NCBI RefSeq assembly: GCF_030816015.1
Contig: NZ_JAUSXN010000001.1
Location: 3,906,001 to 3,970,000, forward strand
Length of the DNA: 64,000 nt
Reading direction: 5' to 3'
Source: Pedobacter sp. W3I1
Lineage (GTDB): Bacteria > Bacteroidota > Bacteroidia > Sphingobacteriales > Sphingobacteriaceae
Positions 1 through 10,573 of this stretch are shown in pieces (the stretch's first letter is position 1; each line of letters starts with the position of its first letter). The position numbers were made by a program, and so were the translations under genes. Below the pieces are notes generated by a model. It was not told the origin of the DNA, made no database searches, and saw only the letters and a program-made list of their open reading frames with translations.

Positions 1-2470
1 CCAGAATTTGCAGGACTAATGCTATAAGTAATTCCAGTGGCATTGCTGGCTGTTGCCGAATAGGTCTGTGTGCCGAAGCCTTGACAGCGGGATGAAGTAG
101 CACCCAAAGCAAAAACAGGGGTAGTTACCTGAGGACTAACCATGATAGACCCTGTTGTAGTAATAACCGTAGCAGATGGAGACCCATAAGTTGCTCTTAC
201 TGTATAATTATAATCACCAGCATTGGATACCGTCCCTGCATCAATGGTTAAAATGGTATTTCCTCCAGCGGTAGTAGTTCCATAACTTAAACCCGAAGCA
301 CCCAGACCTTTTACTAAAATGGTAGGGGTTCCTGTAATCTGATATTGAATAGCCGTAGTAGAAGCTCCCGAACAAATGGATTGCGCATCTGTTCCCGAAG
401 CCGATGTTAATGAAATGTCAACCGGTGTAACACTAGCAGAAGCGGTATTATTCGACAATACAGGTTCTGCCTGAGATCCGGTTACGGTTGCTATATTGTT
501 ATAATTTCCAGAATTATTAACCTTAGCCGTTATAGTTAGCGTAAGACTTTGCCCCGCATTCATACTACCTATCGACCACAAACCTGTAGCCGGATCATAA
601 GATGTTCCGGTAGCAGCTACATTTGAAACGTAAGTATATCCGGAAGGAAGTAAATCGGTTGCCGAAACGCCTATCGCATTACCAGTACCAGTAACCGTAC
701 CTGAGGCAAGGTTCGAATTTTTTACTGTAATGGTAAAATTAACTGTCCCTCCCTTTGACGGTGATGTATTGTCAACTGCTTTGGTTAAAATCAAATCAAC
801 ATTACATAAGGCAATGGTTATTGGTAACGATTGGGCACTAATGCCGCAGTCTAATTGCGACGTGACCGTATATGTACCAGAAACAGGTGCCTGATAAGTA
901 TTACTTGTAGCGCCTGTAATCGCTGTGCCATTAAGATACCATTGGAACGGGGCAACACTGCTTGGGTCTGCACTAAGCAATGCCGAAGCACAATCTGCCT
1001 GTGTATAAGTAGGTTTTAGCGCTTTTTCCGGAAAAGGAGAAAGAAAGTTTGACATTGAAAAGCCAGCCCCTTGTTGAACCATATTAACAGTTAACCTCGC
1101 TGTACTGCTCAAGCTAATCACATTCGGTTTACCAATATTATCGTTAGTAAAATCGATCAAATATTGCCCTGTTGACCCCATTTGCCTTCTTATCCCCACC
1201 CCAGTAATAGTTTCAATATCTTTGTTGGCATAAAGGTTATCAGTTGAAAGCAATACTTTAGCAATCGGATCCTGTGTAATGATATAAGCGAAATAAGGCA
1301 GATCAGTAGCTTCATTAAGTGCCCTAAACTTCATCGTTTCAACTTTTTTGGATCCACCACAGGCAGAAATTGGTGCCAAAGTGGCAATATCAACTTCGCA
1401 GCCAGAAGCTGTACCCGAATAAGCCACAACATTTTTGTTCGCTACTATTTTGGTAGAAGAATATTGCAATCCCTCTTGTCCATTACCCGCTGTAGTACCT
1501 GCAACTCCATTTGGAAAACTCACAAAGCTTCCGGCGGCAATGAGGTTGTAAGTGTTGGTACTCTGTAAAACACCTGCAGTATTAAAATTATAAACGGTTA
1601 CAGACGTATTTGGCTCAGAGGCAATGATTGTAGTCTGCTCAGAAATGTTATTTCCGCCACCCCTTACAACGATATATTCATTACCTAAAGCAGTAATAGG
1701 AGGCACTGGATTTGATGCTCCATCATAACAAGCTGTGCTTACTGTAGGTGCATCAAACTGTGCGCTTGTATTCATTACCGAAGGACCAGAAGTTTCTACT
1801 AACGACCCCATATTGGCGCTAAACAAGTAACTCTGACCAGCATTCAATGTAGTAGTAGCTACACCGTTTATATTTACAACTGTATTATTTTCAATTGCCA
1901 TTACACTGTAAACAGGCTTATGCTGCCTTGTACTGTAATTTGGGTTGTTGCTGGTATAAATCTCTCCGTTTCGGTAATAACCTGCCCTAAATTTATTTCC
2001 TATGGCCGCATCACCGAAACTGAATAAAGATGCATTGCCTTTTATATAACCATCGTCTGTAGCATCAGAAGCCACATTTCGGATATTTACATTTATCGCA
2101 GCCGTCGATTCTACAATCAACCCCGCTGCATTAACGTTTGTATTTAACGAAAAATAAGGAAAACTGGTAACACTGCCCGTAAAACGGTAACGGCCAGGAG
2201 ATCCGGCAACAACATTCGTTAAAGTGGTTATTAAAGTTCCATCACTTTTTTTTACGGTAACAGAAATCGGTGTTGTACTCAGTGTAGAAACAACAAGTTC
2301 ATTAGCAACAGTAAAGTATTGCCACGGTGCAGGGGCTATATAGTGTTTCTTGTAGGTTTGTGCAGTAGCCGAAGAATTAAAAACCAGTAAAAATAACGAC
2401 AATGTCATTAGTTTAAAACATGTTTCTTTTTGAAAACAGAAGAGAAAGCGTTGTATAATTTTATTCATTT
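1..2470 (-). CDS. Large secreted DUF11-repeat / IgGFc-binding-like protein (3' end missing)
   Basis: I translated about 823 residues from ATG at 2470 to the left edge; the frame stays open, so the C-terminus lies outside. The start gives a long N-region followed by a hydrophobic stretch ending SSATAQ, a plausible signal peptide; an internal Met just before MTLSLFLL would give a more compact one. Residues of about 40-480 resemble the IgGFc-binding-like N-terminal domain of Bacteroidota surface proteins. Next comes an Ig-like segment with a WYLNGT motif, then a DUF11 'conserved repeat' domain ([10 protein letters not shown], then SGYTYVS), then a PKD-like repeat at the edge. Such proteins usually end in a gliding/T9SS C-terminal sorting domain, which would be off-window. 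Role is inferred as an adhesin or surface protein; no enzymatic motif was seen. Confidence 0.8.
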
Positions 2471-2993
2471 TCCACTTGGAAATAATAGGGTAATCACTGC
2501 ATATAAATAACCTCATCCGATGAGCACAAAATCTTCCTAAAAAGGTTTTTTCCAATAAAAAATTCTCTTTACAGGATGCAGTAAAAAACAGCGTTTATAC
2601 GCTGATTATAAAACACTTTTGAAGAGATAGAGACTATTTTAAAATGCCGTTTTTAAGGGCCGCAAAAGTATGTTATTTTTCACAAGTCTGCAAGAGCCAA
2701 AAAACCATGATATTGCCAACATATTTTGTACTTAAATTGTCAAAAACTGTATCAACAATACTACAAAGCGAATAAAAAAAGAAATTAACTTTTACTATGC
2801 TGGCAGACAATTGCCAATTGACGAAATGTTTTTTTGATATTAATCAACAACTATATAATAATATGTAGTATTTATACTACTGATTATACACGTAAATGTT
2901 GTTTTCAAACATAAACAAAAAGGGCTTAGGATCTGTTAAAATCCTAAACCCTTTACTTAAAAAAACAAGAAAATAAAATCGAATTTAAAAGAA
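2471..2993. other. Intergenic region, AT-rich, no gene seen
   Basis: About 520 bp between the divergent-looking start of the large surface protein and the end of the Crp/Fnr gene. It holds a short palindrome (GTAGTAT, TT, ATACTAC near 2866-2881) and the terminator listed separately. No coding frame with recognisable content was found. The upstream region of the 2470 gene should contain its promoter, but no clear TA-n2-TTTG box was identified. Confidence 0.5.
2913..2953 (-). terminator. Rho-independent terminator of the Crp/Fnr gene
   Basis: On the minus strand, AGGGTTTAGGAT pairs with ATCCTAAGCCCT around an 8-nt loop and is followed by TTTTTGTTT. It lies 40 bp beyond the stop codon of the Crp/Fnr gene. 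Confidence 0.8.
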
Positions 2994-3608
2994 TTAAATC
3001 TTAGCCCTAATCCTACTCAATGTTTCGAGCCTGATGGCTAAGAAAGAAGCAATATGTTTTAAAGAAACACGGTTAATTAAATCAGGGAATGAGATTAAAA
3101 AACGTTTGTATCTTTTCTCGGCTGATGAAATCCGGCACAGGTAAGCACGCTCCTCTGCCGAACGGTAATATAACTCCATCATCTTTCTTCCAACAATATT
3201 GGCCTCAGGAAAATTTTCGTAAAGGTATTCTGATAACACTTGCGGGATCGCAACTAAATCAACATCTTCTAATGCCTGTAAATACTCTTCCGAATCGCTA
3301 TCTATCCATAAATTGCGTATGGTACCTACCACTTCATTCTCTTTGGCAATCCATGTGGTAATCTCGTTATCCCCATCTTTAATAAAACCCCTAACTACAC
3401 CTTTAACAATTAAAAAAAGGAACTTGTTACGATCTACCGGCGAAACAAGATATTTATTCTTTTTATAGCTGATTGGGAATGTGTGCTGATTGATCCGCTT
3501 TTCTATTTCATCATTAAGCGGGTGAAATTTTTTAAAAATTGATACCAGTGGAGAAAAATTATTGTATTTCTTCCATCTATCTTCATCAGATAAGTTAACT
3601 GCGATCAT
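2994..3608 (-). CDS. Crp/Fnr family transcriptional regulator
   Basis: 204 aa from ATG at 3608 (an upstream TTG at 3632 is the alternative). The first ~130 residues form the cyclic-nucleotide-binding-like beta-roll typical of Bacteroidota Crp/Fnr proteins (LFLIVKGVVRGF, then NEITTWIAKENEVVGT). The C-terminus is a winged-helix ending ISLKHIASFLAIRLETLSRI-like (RVSLKHIASFLAIRLETLSR), the recognition helix of this family. No Fnr-type Cys cluster is visible, so oxygen sensing through Fe-S is unlikely. The effector is unknown. Single gene with its own terminator; no target operator was identified here. Confidence 0.85.
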   Translation of the reverse strand: MIAVNLSDEDRWKKYNNFSPLVSIFKKFHPLNDEIEKRINQHTFPISYKKNKYLVSPVDRNKFLFLIVKGVVRGFIKDGDNEITTWIAKENEVVGTIRNLWIDSDSEEYLQALEDVDLVAIPQVLSEYLYENFPEANIVGRKMMELYYRSAEERAYLCRISSAEKRYKRFLISFPDLINRVSLKHIASFLAIRLETLSRIRAKI

Positions 3609-3720
3609 AGCAAGACATTTGGATAGACGCAATCCTACTAATGAAGCAGGACTATATGTAAGTATAAGAAGATTGAATCAAAAAAAGAATTTTTTTTTGA
3701 CTTTTCTTAATTTTGAAAAA

Positions 3721-4572
3721 TTAAAGTAACTTTTCTACACCTAAGCCAAATAAAGCAAAATCATACTTCACCGGATCGGAAGGATCGAACTGTTTCAGAT
3801 TTTCGGTTAATTCAATTGCAGTTAACCAATCGGTCTGCTTTCTGTTAATTAGTCCAAGTAACCGCCCCACCCGATCTACATGCACATCGCAGGGGCAAAT
3901 TAAATCTTTTGGCTGAAGTGTATTCCAGATACCAAAATCGACACCTTTTTGATCTACTCTAACCATCCACCGCAAAAACATATTTAAACGTTTACAGGTA
4001 GATTTTTGCTTTGGCGAGGAAATGTGTTTCTTCGTCCGGTGAGGAAAATCTTCTAAAGAGAAAAAATACTGCCTGAAATGGTTCAATGCCTGCTCTATGG
4101 AAAAGTTAAGCTCATCAGCGTAACATACTTCCGAGGCATATGTTATTTCAGGTTTTATTGATGAAACTGCTAAATATTCAGACCTAAAAACATCTTGCTT
4201 TGGTACAAATGCCTGCTCCAAACTGTCGAAATTTTGATAATGTTGCTTAAAAAATGAAATAAAATAAAGTAAATCGGTATCGTTAAAGGTACGGTGTTTA
4301 AAATTCAGCAGACGCTTCAAATCACTATCCGTATGGTTTAAAACAAAATCATAAGGTGCATTATTCATCCGGCCAAGCAGTTCCTTACATTTATTAATAA
4401 TTGTTTTCCGCTGCCCCCACGCTAAAACCGCAGCAAAAAAACCTGCAATTTCTATATCCTGTTTTTTTTCGAAAAGATGAGGAATACAAACCGGATCGTT
4501 TGCTATAAAATTAGGCTGATTATATTGTTCAACTTTACTATCAAGAAAATTCTTTAACTCCAGAAATTGCAT
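3721..4572 (-). CDS. TIGR02757 / DUF2400 family protein
   Basis: 283 aa, the usual length of this family, with ATG at 4572. Characteristic features are NDPVCIPHLF and FFAAVLAWGQRKTI near the N-terminus and PCDVHVDRVGRLLGL near residue 228, followed by FDPSDPVKYDFALFGLG. The last two stretches resemble the VDxHVxR and C-terminal segments of HhH-GPD DNA glycosylases such as endonuclease III. A DNA-repair-like fold is my inference; the family function is not established to my knowledge. It stands alone between the Crp/Fnr gene and the cystathionine synthase gene. Confidence 0.85.
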   Translation of the reverse strand: MQFLELKNFLDSKVEQYNQPNFIANDPVCIPHLFEKKQDIEIAGFFAAVLAWGQRKTIINKCKELLGRMNNAPYDFVLNHTDSDLKRLLNFKHRTFNDTDLLYFISFFKQHYQNFDSLEQAFVPKQDVFRSEYLAVSSIKPEITYASEVCYADELNFSIEQALNHFRQYFFSLEDFPHRTKKHISSPKQKSTCKRLNMFLRWMVRVDQKGVDFGIWNTLQPKDLICPCDVHVDRVGRLLGLINRKQTDWLTAIELTENLKQFDPSDPVKYDFALFGLGVEKLL

Positions 4573-4736
4573 CGTTAGCTTCTTTTAAGACGTAAATAGC
4601 AGCACAATTGTTGCCATTTAAACCGGATTGAAACGGTATCCTTTTTTGTTTTCAATACTTTAATAAAGCAGCAACTTCACAAAAAAGATTTAGTGTAAAG
4701 CCGGACTACTATTAATTTAGAATAGGGCTTGCTTTA

Positions 4737-4770
4737 CAAAAAAGCGGGCAAATATTTTATCTGCCCGCTC
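4737..4770 (-). terminator. Rho-independent terminator after the cystathionine gamma-synthase gene
   Basis: Minus strand: AGCGGGCA pairs with TGCCCGCT around an 11-nt AT-rich loop, followed by a run of six T. It ends just beyond the stop codon at 4777. Confidence 0.85.
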
Positions 4771-4776
4771 TAAATA

Positions 4777-5916
4777 TTATGCTAATGCATTTGCCAGATC
4801 TTCTAAAAGATCATCGATATCCTCCACCCCTACGCTTAAACGCAGCAAGTTGTCGGTAACCCCTACTTTCTCTCTTTCTTCTTTCGGGATAGAGCCATGA
4901 GTCATGGTAGCAGGGTGATTAATTAAAGATTCTACGCCACCTAAAGATTCTGCCAGCGTAAACACCTTGAAATTAGACGAAATCCTAAATGTTTTCTGCA
5001 AGTCAGCACCTTTTAGTGTAATCGAAATCATACCACCAAAACCACGCATTTGCTTTTTAGCTACATCATGATTGGGGTGATCTTCAAAACCCGGCCAATA
5101 GATTTTGTCAACCTTTGGATGTGTTTTTAAATAATGTGCAATACGCTCTCCATTTTCGCAATGCGCTTTCATTCGAAGATGAAGTGTTTTAATTCCTCTC
5201 AAAACTAAAAAAGCATCTTGCGGACCTGGTGTTGCACCACAGGCATTGTAAATAAACCAAAGATCTTTATACAATTGCTCATCGTTTGTTACCAAAGCAC
5301 CCATAACTACATCAGAGTGTCCACCAATATACTTGGTTACCGAGTGCATCACAATATCAGCACCCAAATCGATCGGGTTTTGTAAATAAGGCGATGCAAA
5401 TGTATTATCAACCGTGAGGATTAATTTTTTCTCCTTTGTAATTTTTGCTACCCCTTCAATATCGATAATCTGCATGGTAGGATTGGTAGGTGTTTCTATC
5501 CAAACCAATTTCGTTTTATCATTGATGTACGGTAATATATTTTCCGGCTTAGAAAGATCCAGAAAGTGGAATTTGATTCCGTATTTAGTAAAGATTTTGG
5601 TAAAGATCCGGTACGAACCTCCGTACAAATCGTTCCCGGTAATCACTTCGTCGCCTGGTTGCAATAATTTTAATACGGCATCTGTTGCACCCATTCCGCT
5701 TGAAAAAGCCAAACCATATTTAGCATTTTCTAAAGCAGCTAAACAATCTTCCAAAGCTTTACGTGTTGGGTTTGTTCCTCTCGAATATTCGTACCCTTTG
5801 TTATCTCCAGGAGATTTTTGCCAATAGGTAGAGGTTTGATAAATCGGCGTCATTACAGCACCCGTTGTTGGATCAGGCTCTTGACCCGCATGTATAGCTT
5901 TAGTTGCGAATTTCAT
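4777..5916 (-). CDS. metB: Cystathionine gamma-synthase (Cys/Met metabolism PLP enzyme)
   Basis: 379 aa, full length for the trans-sulfuration PLP family. Visible signatures: N-terminal TKAIHAGQEPDPTTGAV, YEYSRGTNPTR phosphate-binding loop, SSGMGATDAV, and SVTKYIGGHSDVVMGA with the PLP-binding lysine near residue 194. The C-terminal ESLGGVESLINHPATMTH is typical. The family covers cystathionine gamma-synthase, gamma-lyase and O-acetylhomoserine-type enzymes, so exact substrate choice is less certain than the fold. It makes or breaks cystathionine in cytoplasmic methionine/cysteine metabolism. Monocistronic, with a strong terminator; the upstream spacer is full of AGATTTGAGAT-type repeats. Confidence 0.88.
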   Translation of the reverse strand: MKFATKAIHAGQEPDPTTGAVMTPIYQTSTYWQKSPGDNKGYEYSRGTNPTRKALEDCLAALENAKYGLAFSSGMGATDAVLKLLQPGDEVITGNDLYGGSYRIFTKIFTKYGIKFHFLDLSKPENILPYINDKTKLVWIETPTNPTMQIIDIEGVAKITKEKKLILTVDNTFASPYLQNPIDLGADIVMHSVTKYIGGHSDVVMGALVTNDEQLYKDLWFIYNACGATPGPQDAFLVLRGIKTLHLRMKAHCENGERIAHYLKTHPKVDKIYWPGFEDHPNHDVAKKQMRGFGGMISITLKGADLQKTFRISSNFKVFTLAESLGGVESLINHPATMTHGSIPKEEREKVGVTDNLLRLSVGVEDIDDLLEDLANALA

Positions 5917-5926
5917 TTTTTTTTAG

Positions 5927-6000
5927 ATTTGAGATGTGAGATTTGAGTCATGAGATGAAATCTAAATCTCAAATCTAATGTCTCAAATCTCATATCTAAT
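5927..6000. repeat. Low-complexity inverted repeats of an AGATTTGAGAT word
   Basis: The word AGATTTGAGAT or close variants occurs in direct orientation at 5927-5965 and inverted (ATCTCAAATCT) at 5962-5998, giving a long imperfect hairpin between two minus-strand genes. The neighbouring 6060-6115 segment carries GACT-type repeats (ACTCACGACTCAGGACTTAC), a related style of degenerate spacer repeat seen again near 40.5 kb. Confidence 0.6.
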
Positions 6001-6115
6001 TAATACATTAAAATCGTTAGTCAGAAGTTTCAAAACGTTTAACTAGCGACTCTAAACTTATCTTTAAAACGTCTGCAAGGAGACTTACGGCTCCGAACTC
6101 ACGACTCAGGACTTA

Positions 6116-7588
6116 CTAATACGCTCTTGCAAATAATACCCTTTGTATAGATGGTTTTCCTGAATAAATACAAACACCATCTTCCAATTTGTTGTCTAAT
6201 GGAATACAACGTATAGTCGCTTTTGTTTCGTCTTTTATTTTTTGCTCCGTTTCTGATGTTCCATCCCAATGTGCTGAAATAAAACCGGCTTTGGTATCTA
6301 ACAATTCCTGAAACTCTTCATAACTGTTAGCTTCAGTAATATGCTCATCACGATAAGCTAATGCCTTGTTAAACATACTTTGCTGAATATCTTCCAGTAG
6401 TTTAATGATGTAAATATCCAATCCTTCCTGAGGTACAGTTTGTTTCACCTTGGTATCTCTACGGGCAATTTCGACTGTTTTATTTTCCAAATCTCGACCA
6501 CCAATGGCAATACGGATTGGCACACCTTTCAACTCATAATCAGCGAACTTAAATCCAGGGCGCTGTGTATCTCTATCATCATATTTAACAGAAACCCCCA
6601 TGCCTTTTAAACGCATGGTTAATTCATTTACATAAGTTGATATCTTGGCTAAATCTTCATCTCCTTTATAAATCGGAACGATAACCACTTGAATTGGTGC
6701 TAATTTTGGAGGAATAATCAATCCTGAATCATCACTGTGCGCCATAATTAATGCACCCATTAAACGTGTAGAAACGCCCCATGAAGTAGCCCAAACATAA
6801 TCTAATTTCCCATCTTTACCCGTAAACTTAACATCAAAAGCTTTGGCAAAATTCTGACCTAAAAAGTGAGATGTACCTGCCTGTAAAGCTTTGCCATCCT
6901 GCATTAAGGCCTCAATACAATAAGTATCTAAAGCACCCGCAAATCTTTCATTTGGCGATTTACGACCTCTAATGACCGGAACAGCTAACCAATTTTCTGC
7001 AAAATCGGCGTAGATATGCAACATACGTTCCGTTTCCTCGATCGCCTCTTCTGCTGTAGCATGAGCGGTATGCCCTTCTTGCCACAAAAATTCGGCTGTA
7101 CGTAGAAACAACCTGGTACGCATTTCCCATCTTACCACATTCGCCCATTGATTGATCAGTAATGGTAAATCACGGTACGATTGGATCCATCCTTTATAGG
7201 TGTTCCAGATAATGGTTTCGGAAGTTGGGCGAACAATTAATTCCTCCTCTAATTTCGCCGTTTCATCAACCACAATATTTCCGTTGCCGTCATTTTTTAA
7301 CCGGTAATGTGTAACAACGGCACATTCTGTCGCAAAACCCTCAACGTGAGAAGCTTCCTTAGAGAAAAATGACTTTGGGATGAATAATGGAAAATAGGCG
7401 TTCTGGTGTCCTGTATCCTTAAACATCTTATCTAAAACAGCCTGCATTTTTTCCCATATGGCATAGCCATTTGGCTTTATAACCATACAACCACGCACAG
7501 CAGAGTGCTCTGCTAAATCTGCTTTTAATACAATATCATTATACCACTGGGAATAATCTGCTTCTCTACTTGTAATTTCTTTGCTCAT
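6116..7588 (-). CDS. proS: Prolyl-tRNA synthetase (archaeal/eukaryote-like short form)
   Basis: 490 aa from ATG at 7588 ([16 protein letters not shown]); a longer frame to 7675 exists but its extra 29 residues are not family-like. Class II motifs are visible: motif 2 region [22 protein letters not shown] and motif 3 [16 protein letters not shown]. The anticodon-binding domain follows ([13 protein letters not shown]). The protein ends FARAY, the C-terminal Tyr typical of the ProRS type lacking the bacterial editing insertion. The C-terminal zinc-like domain keeps only RCIP and GVCIYSG cysteines, so the metal site is probably degenerate. It charges tRNA-Pro with proline in the cytoplasm. Confidence 0.95.
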   Translation of the reverse strand: MSKEITSREADYSQWYNDIVLKADLAEHSAVRGCMVIKPNGYAIWEKMQAVLDKMFKDTGHQNAYFPLFIPKSFFSKEASHVEGFATECAVVTHYRLKNDGNGNIVVDETAKLEEELIVRPTSETIIWNTYKGWIQSYRDLPLLINQWANVVRWEMRTRLFLRTAEFLWQEGHTAHATAEEAIEETERMLHIYADFAENWLAVPVIRGRKSPNERFAGALDTYCIEALMQDGKALQAGTSHFLGQNFAKAFDVKFTGKDGKLDYVWATSWGVSTRLMGALIMAHSDDSGLIIPPKLAPIQVVIVPIYKGDEDLAKISTYVNELTMRLKGMGVSVKYDDRDTQRPGFKFADYELKGVPIRIAIGGRDLENKTVEIARRDTKVKQTVPQEGLDIYIIKLLEDIQQSMFNKALAYRDEHITEANSYEEFQELLDTKAGFISAHWDGTSETEQKIKDETKATIRCIPLDNKLEDGVCIYSGKPSIQRVLFARAY

Positions 7589-7785
7589 GTTATGTATTTG
7601 GAACGTAATTTGTATGTTAAAAAGTGTAAAATCCGACGGCAAATTTATAAATTTATGCCTACAAAAGATTAACAATTAATGTCAATTATTTTATATCCGT
7701 TTTTGACTAAACAAATAGTTAATAATTTTTACTTTTGGAACTGTTTTATTAAATTCGTGAACACACACAACTAAATATAAACACA

Positions 7786-8793
7786 ATGAAACCAATTAAA
7801 TTTTTACCCATTGTTATGATTGCCGCTGCAGGGTTGGTGGCATCATGCTCTACATCAAAATTGGCTCAAACTAAGCCAGCTGATGATGTTTATAACTCTG
7901 TAGCAAAAGCTAGAGAGGTCGAAGTCGTTCTTCCTTCACAACGTCAGCAAACACAAGACCAAACTCAGGGACAAGAAGAATATGATGAATATTACGGAAC
8001 CAGTAATCCTTATTACGATATGGATTACTCGTCTAGAATAAACCGTTTTTATAATGGTTACAGCTTTCAGGGCTATTACGACCCTTATTTTGACAATTAT
8101 TATTATGGAAACAGTTATGGTCCTTCGAACTACCTGGGTTACGGACTAGGTTGGAACAGCGGATACGGCTTAGGTGGCTGGGGTGGTAGCTTTGGTTATG
8201 GCAGTATCTGGAGCAATCCATTCTATTATGGAAACTTTGGTTATGGATGGAATAATCCTTACGGTTGGAATTCATGGGGACCTAACTCCTACTATGACCG
8301 TTATGGTTGGGGCGGTGGATACTATGGCGGTGGCTGGGGTATCGGCGGCGGATATTATGGTGGTGGTGTTTACACCAACAGAGGGGGTTCTTACAGACCA
8401 AGACCAGGAAGTAATGATAGAGGCGTACCAAGATATGGTGGCAATACAAGTGCCGGAAACTCTGGCAGACCGAGCAGATCTGGCGTAACCAATCCAAATG
8501 GTGTGGGTTATGCGCCAAACAATAATGCTGGCCGACCTCAGAGAACCCAAGCCGGGGGCTATGCGCAGGGTCAAAACAACCAAAGCGGCAGACCTACCAG
8601 AAACGACGGCTATGCACCTCAAGGTACACAAAGCAGCAGACCTACCAGAAACGAGAACTATACACCACAACAACCTGCAAGAACTGAAAGCAGACCTACT
8701 TATTCACCTCCACCATCAAATGGCGGCGGCGGTGGTTCTACTGGCGGCGGAGGCGGTGGTGGATCAAGACCATCTAGAGCAGGAAGAGGTTAA
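7786..8793 (+). CDS. Gly/Tyr/Asn-rich lipoprotein
   Basis: 335 aa. The signal sequence ends in the lipobox LVASC, so the mature protein should be lipid-anchored at Cys21. Residues of about 60-200 are dominated by Gly, Tyr, Asn and Trp; residues 200-335 are a low-complexity Arg/Pro/Gly/Ser tail with repeats of the type SGRPTRN. No catalytic motif is visible. Similar Bacteroidota proteins are sometimes misnamed vitellogenin-like. It is followed after 17 bp by a FadL/OmpP1 porin on the same strand and is probably co-transcribed. Several long frames on both strands here are shadows caused by the repetitive composition. Confidence 0.8.
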   Translation: MKPIKFLPIVMIAAAGLVASCSTSKLAQTKPADDVYNSVAKAREVEVVLPSQRQQTQDQTQGQEEYDEYYGTSNPYYDMDYSSRINRFYNGYSFQGYYDPYFDNYYYGNSYGPSNYLGYGLGWNSGYGLGGWGGSFGYGSIWSNPFYYGNFGYGWNNPYGWNSWGPNSYYDRYGWGGGYYGGGWGIGGGYYGGGVYTNRGGSYRPRPGSNDRGVPRYGGNTSAGNSGRPSRSGVTNPNGVGYAPNNNAGRPQRTQAGGYAQGQNNQSGRPTRNDGYAPQGTQSSRPTRNENYTPQQPARTESRPTYSPPPSNGGGGGSTGGGGGGGSRPSRAGRG

Positions 8794-8810
8794 TTAAATT
8801 TACACACAAC

Positions 8811-10340
8811 ATGAAAAAATATATTTTAGCTTCACTAGTGGCTACAGTAGCTGCTATGGGAACGTCATACGCCCAAAGTTATGCACCAGATGCGTTCCGA
8901 TTCTCTCAAACCAATTATGGTAGCACAGCCCGATTTAAAGGAATGGGTGGCGCGCAGATTGGTGTTGGTGGTGATATTGGCTCAATTAATGCAAACCCTG
9001 CCGGATTAGGCCTGTTCACGAAATCAGAATTTAGTCTTACACCAGAATTTAATTCAGTTTCTAATAACAGTGCTTATTTAGGCAATAATACGAAAGCAAG
9101 TAAAAGTCAGATTAACCTGAATAATATTGGCGTAGTATTTTATAGTCCTGCAGCTAAAATGAAAGGCGCTGATGTAAATAAAGGATTGGTAAGTACGGTA
9201 TTTGGTTTAAGTTATACACGTAACAACGATTTCTTAAATAACATCAGTTATAATGGCACGAATAACAATAGCTCTATAAGAGATTCTTATGTAGACCAGG
9301 CCAATAGTAGCGGGATTGAAAATTCGATAGCTGGCGATGCGTACAATAGTTATTTAATTAATAAAAATGCGCCTAATTACCCAAACAGATATTCTGCAGA
9401 GCCTTATAACAATGCGAGTTTCAAACAAAACTGGGACGAATCCAGATTAGGTTCCACATCAGAATTTAACGTAGCAGGTGCCCTGAACTTTGGCAACAAG
9501 GTTTATATTGGTGCAACAGCTAGTTTTGTTAATGTAAAATACATCAGTGATGCAACTTTTACCGAATCAGGTATTGTGAACACTTTTGATGATGGTCTAC
9601 CAATCCCTGCGTATACCGGAAACGAAAACTATAACTTAAACCATTTCAGAAACCAGGAAACCAAAGGTGGTGGATTTAACTTGAAACTGGGTATGATTTT
9701 CAGACCGGTGAATGAATTAAGAATTGGTATAAATTTCCAGACCCCAACCTGGATGAATATTGAAGATAATACAAGTGAGACTTTACAAGCAAATTTAGCT
9801 GGAAATGCAACAAATGCACCTTCTAACTCAAATAACCCAACTAAATATTACACGTTCAGTTATAACTTACGTACACCATTAAAAGCTTCTGCGGGTATTA
9901 GTTACGTAATCGCTGGTACAGCATTAATATCAGCAGATGTTGATTATGTAGATTATGCTTCTATGCGTTTTTCAGATGTTGATGGATATGACCGCAATAC
10001 GATAAACGATAATAATGCTTTCATCAAAGAGTCTTATAAAGAAGCGATTAACTACAGAGTTGGTGCAGAAGTAAAAGTGACTAACGAGTTTAGCTTAAGA
10101 GCTGGTTATGGTGTAAATGGAAACGGTGTTAAAGGCGGCGACAATAAATTTTACCAGGGTCAATATTACACTGGTGGCCTTGGATACCGTATAGACAACT
10201 ATTATTTCGATTTAGCGTATCAGAACTATAAAACAAATTTCAGCTCGAGTCCTTATTTATTAGATGATTATACAGAACCTGTTGCAGATGTTAAAAGTAA
10301 TAGAAATAATGTATTCTTAACTTTTGGTGTAAGATTCTAA
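8811..10340 (+). CDS. OmpP1/FadL/TodX family outer membrane transporter
   Basis: 509 aa with signal peptide MKKYILASLVATVAAMGTSYAQ. The mature start (YAPDAFRFSQTNYGSTARFKGMGGAQIGVGGDIGSINANPAGL) carries the SxRxxGMGGA and NPAGL signature of Bacteroidota OmpP1/FadL barrels. Alternating beta-strand pattern runs to a C-terminal Phe (FLTFGVRF), as expected for BAM-assembled barrels. The family moves hydrophobic compounds such as fatty acids across the outer membrane; the actual substrate is unknown. Probably one operon with the preceding lipoprotein. Confidence 0.88.
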   Translation: MKKYILASLVATVAAMGTSYAQSYAPDAFRFSQTNYGSTARFKGMGGAQIGVGGDIGSINANPAGLGLFTKSEFSLTPEFNSVSNNSAYLGNNTKASKSQINLNNIGVVFYSPAAKMKGADVNKGLVSTVFGLSYTRNNDFLNNISYNGTNNNSSIRDSYVDQANSSGIENSIAGDAYNSYLINKNAPNYPNRYSAEPYNNASFKQNWDESRLGSTSEFNVAGALNFGNKVYIGATASFVNVKYISDATFTESGIVNTFDDGLPIPAYTGNENYNLNHFRNQETKGGGFNLKLGMIFRPVNELRIGINFQTPTWMNIEDNTSETLQANLAGNATNAPSNSNNPTKYYTFSYNLRTPLKASAGISYVIAGTALISADVDYVDYASMRFSDVDGYDRNTINDNNAFIKESYKEAINYRVGAEVKVTNEFSLRAGYGVNGNGVKGGDNKFYQGQYYTGGLGYRIDNYYFDLAYQNYKTNFSSSPYLLDDYTEPVADVKSNRNNVFLTFGVRF

Positions 10341-10364
10341 TCATAACTTACTTTTACATCATTA

Positions 10365-10405
10365 AGAAGCGTCAGTTTTCTCCCAGAAAACCGGCGCTTT
10401 TTTTT
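10365..10405 (+). terminator. Rho-independent terminator after the OmpP1 gene
   Basis: GCGTCAGTTTTCT pairs imperfectly with AGAAAACCGGCGC and is followed by eight T residues, 25 bp beyond the stop codon. Confidence 0.85.
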
Positions 10406-10416
10406 ACAACAAAAAA

Positions 10417-10546
10417 GAGGCTGTATCATAAATATAGAATTGTCATCCTGAGCCTGTCGAAGGACCTGTTTTAAACGCCTCGCAAAGCATTTCGACAAGC
10501 TCAATGTGACAAGTTCGAATGGAATCACAACTTATGATACAACCTC
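10417..10546. repeat. Nested palindromic intergenic element (MITE/REP-like)
   Basis: Outer arms GAGGCTGTATCATAA (10417-10431) and TTATGATACAACCTC (10532-10546) are inverted with one mismatch. Inside lies a second inverted pair, GTCATCCTGAGCCTGTCGAA and TTCGACAAGCTCAATGTGAC. The inner words recur elsewhere in the window (for example 40490 and 61985), so this is a member of a dispersed family. No transposase frame is present. Confidence 0.7.
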
Positions 10547-10573
10547 CAGTATTATTAACTAACTGGCGTCTAT

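Noticed and set aside
2866-2881. GTAGTAT-TT-ATACTAC palindrome as an operator
   Set aside because: Short, AT-rich and not placed near a start codon or a second copy; chance is a sufficient explanation.
8033-8797. Several long antisense and alternative-frame ORFs over the Gly/Tyr-rich lipoprotein
   Set aside because: They arise from the repetitive GC-rich codons of the real gene; none has a signal, domain or independent start context.
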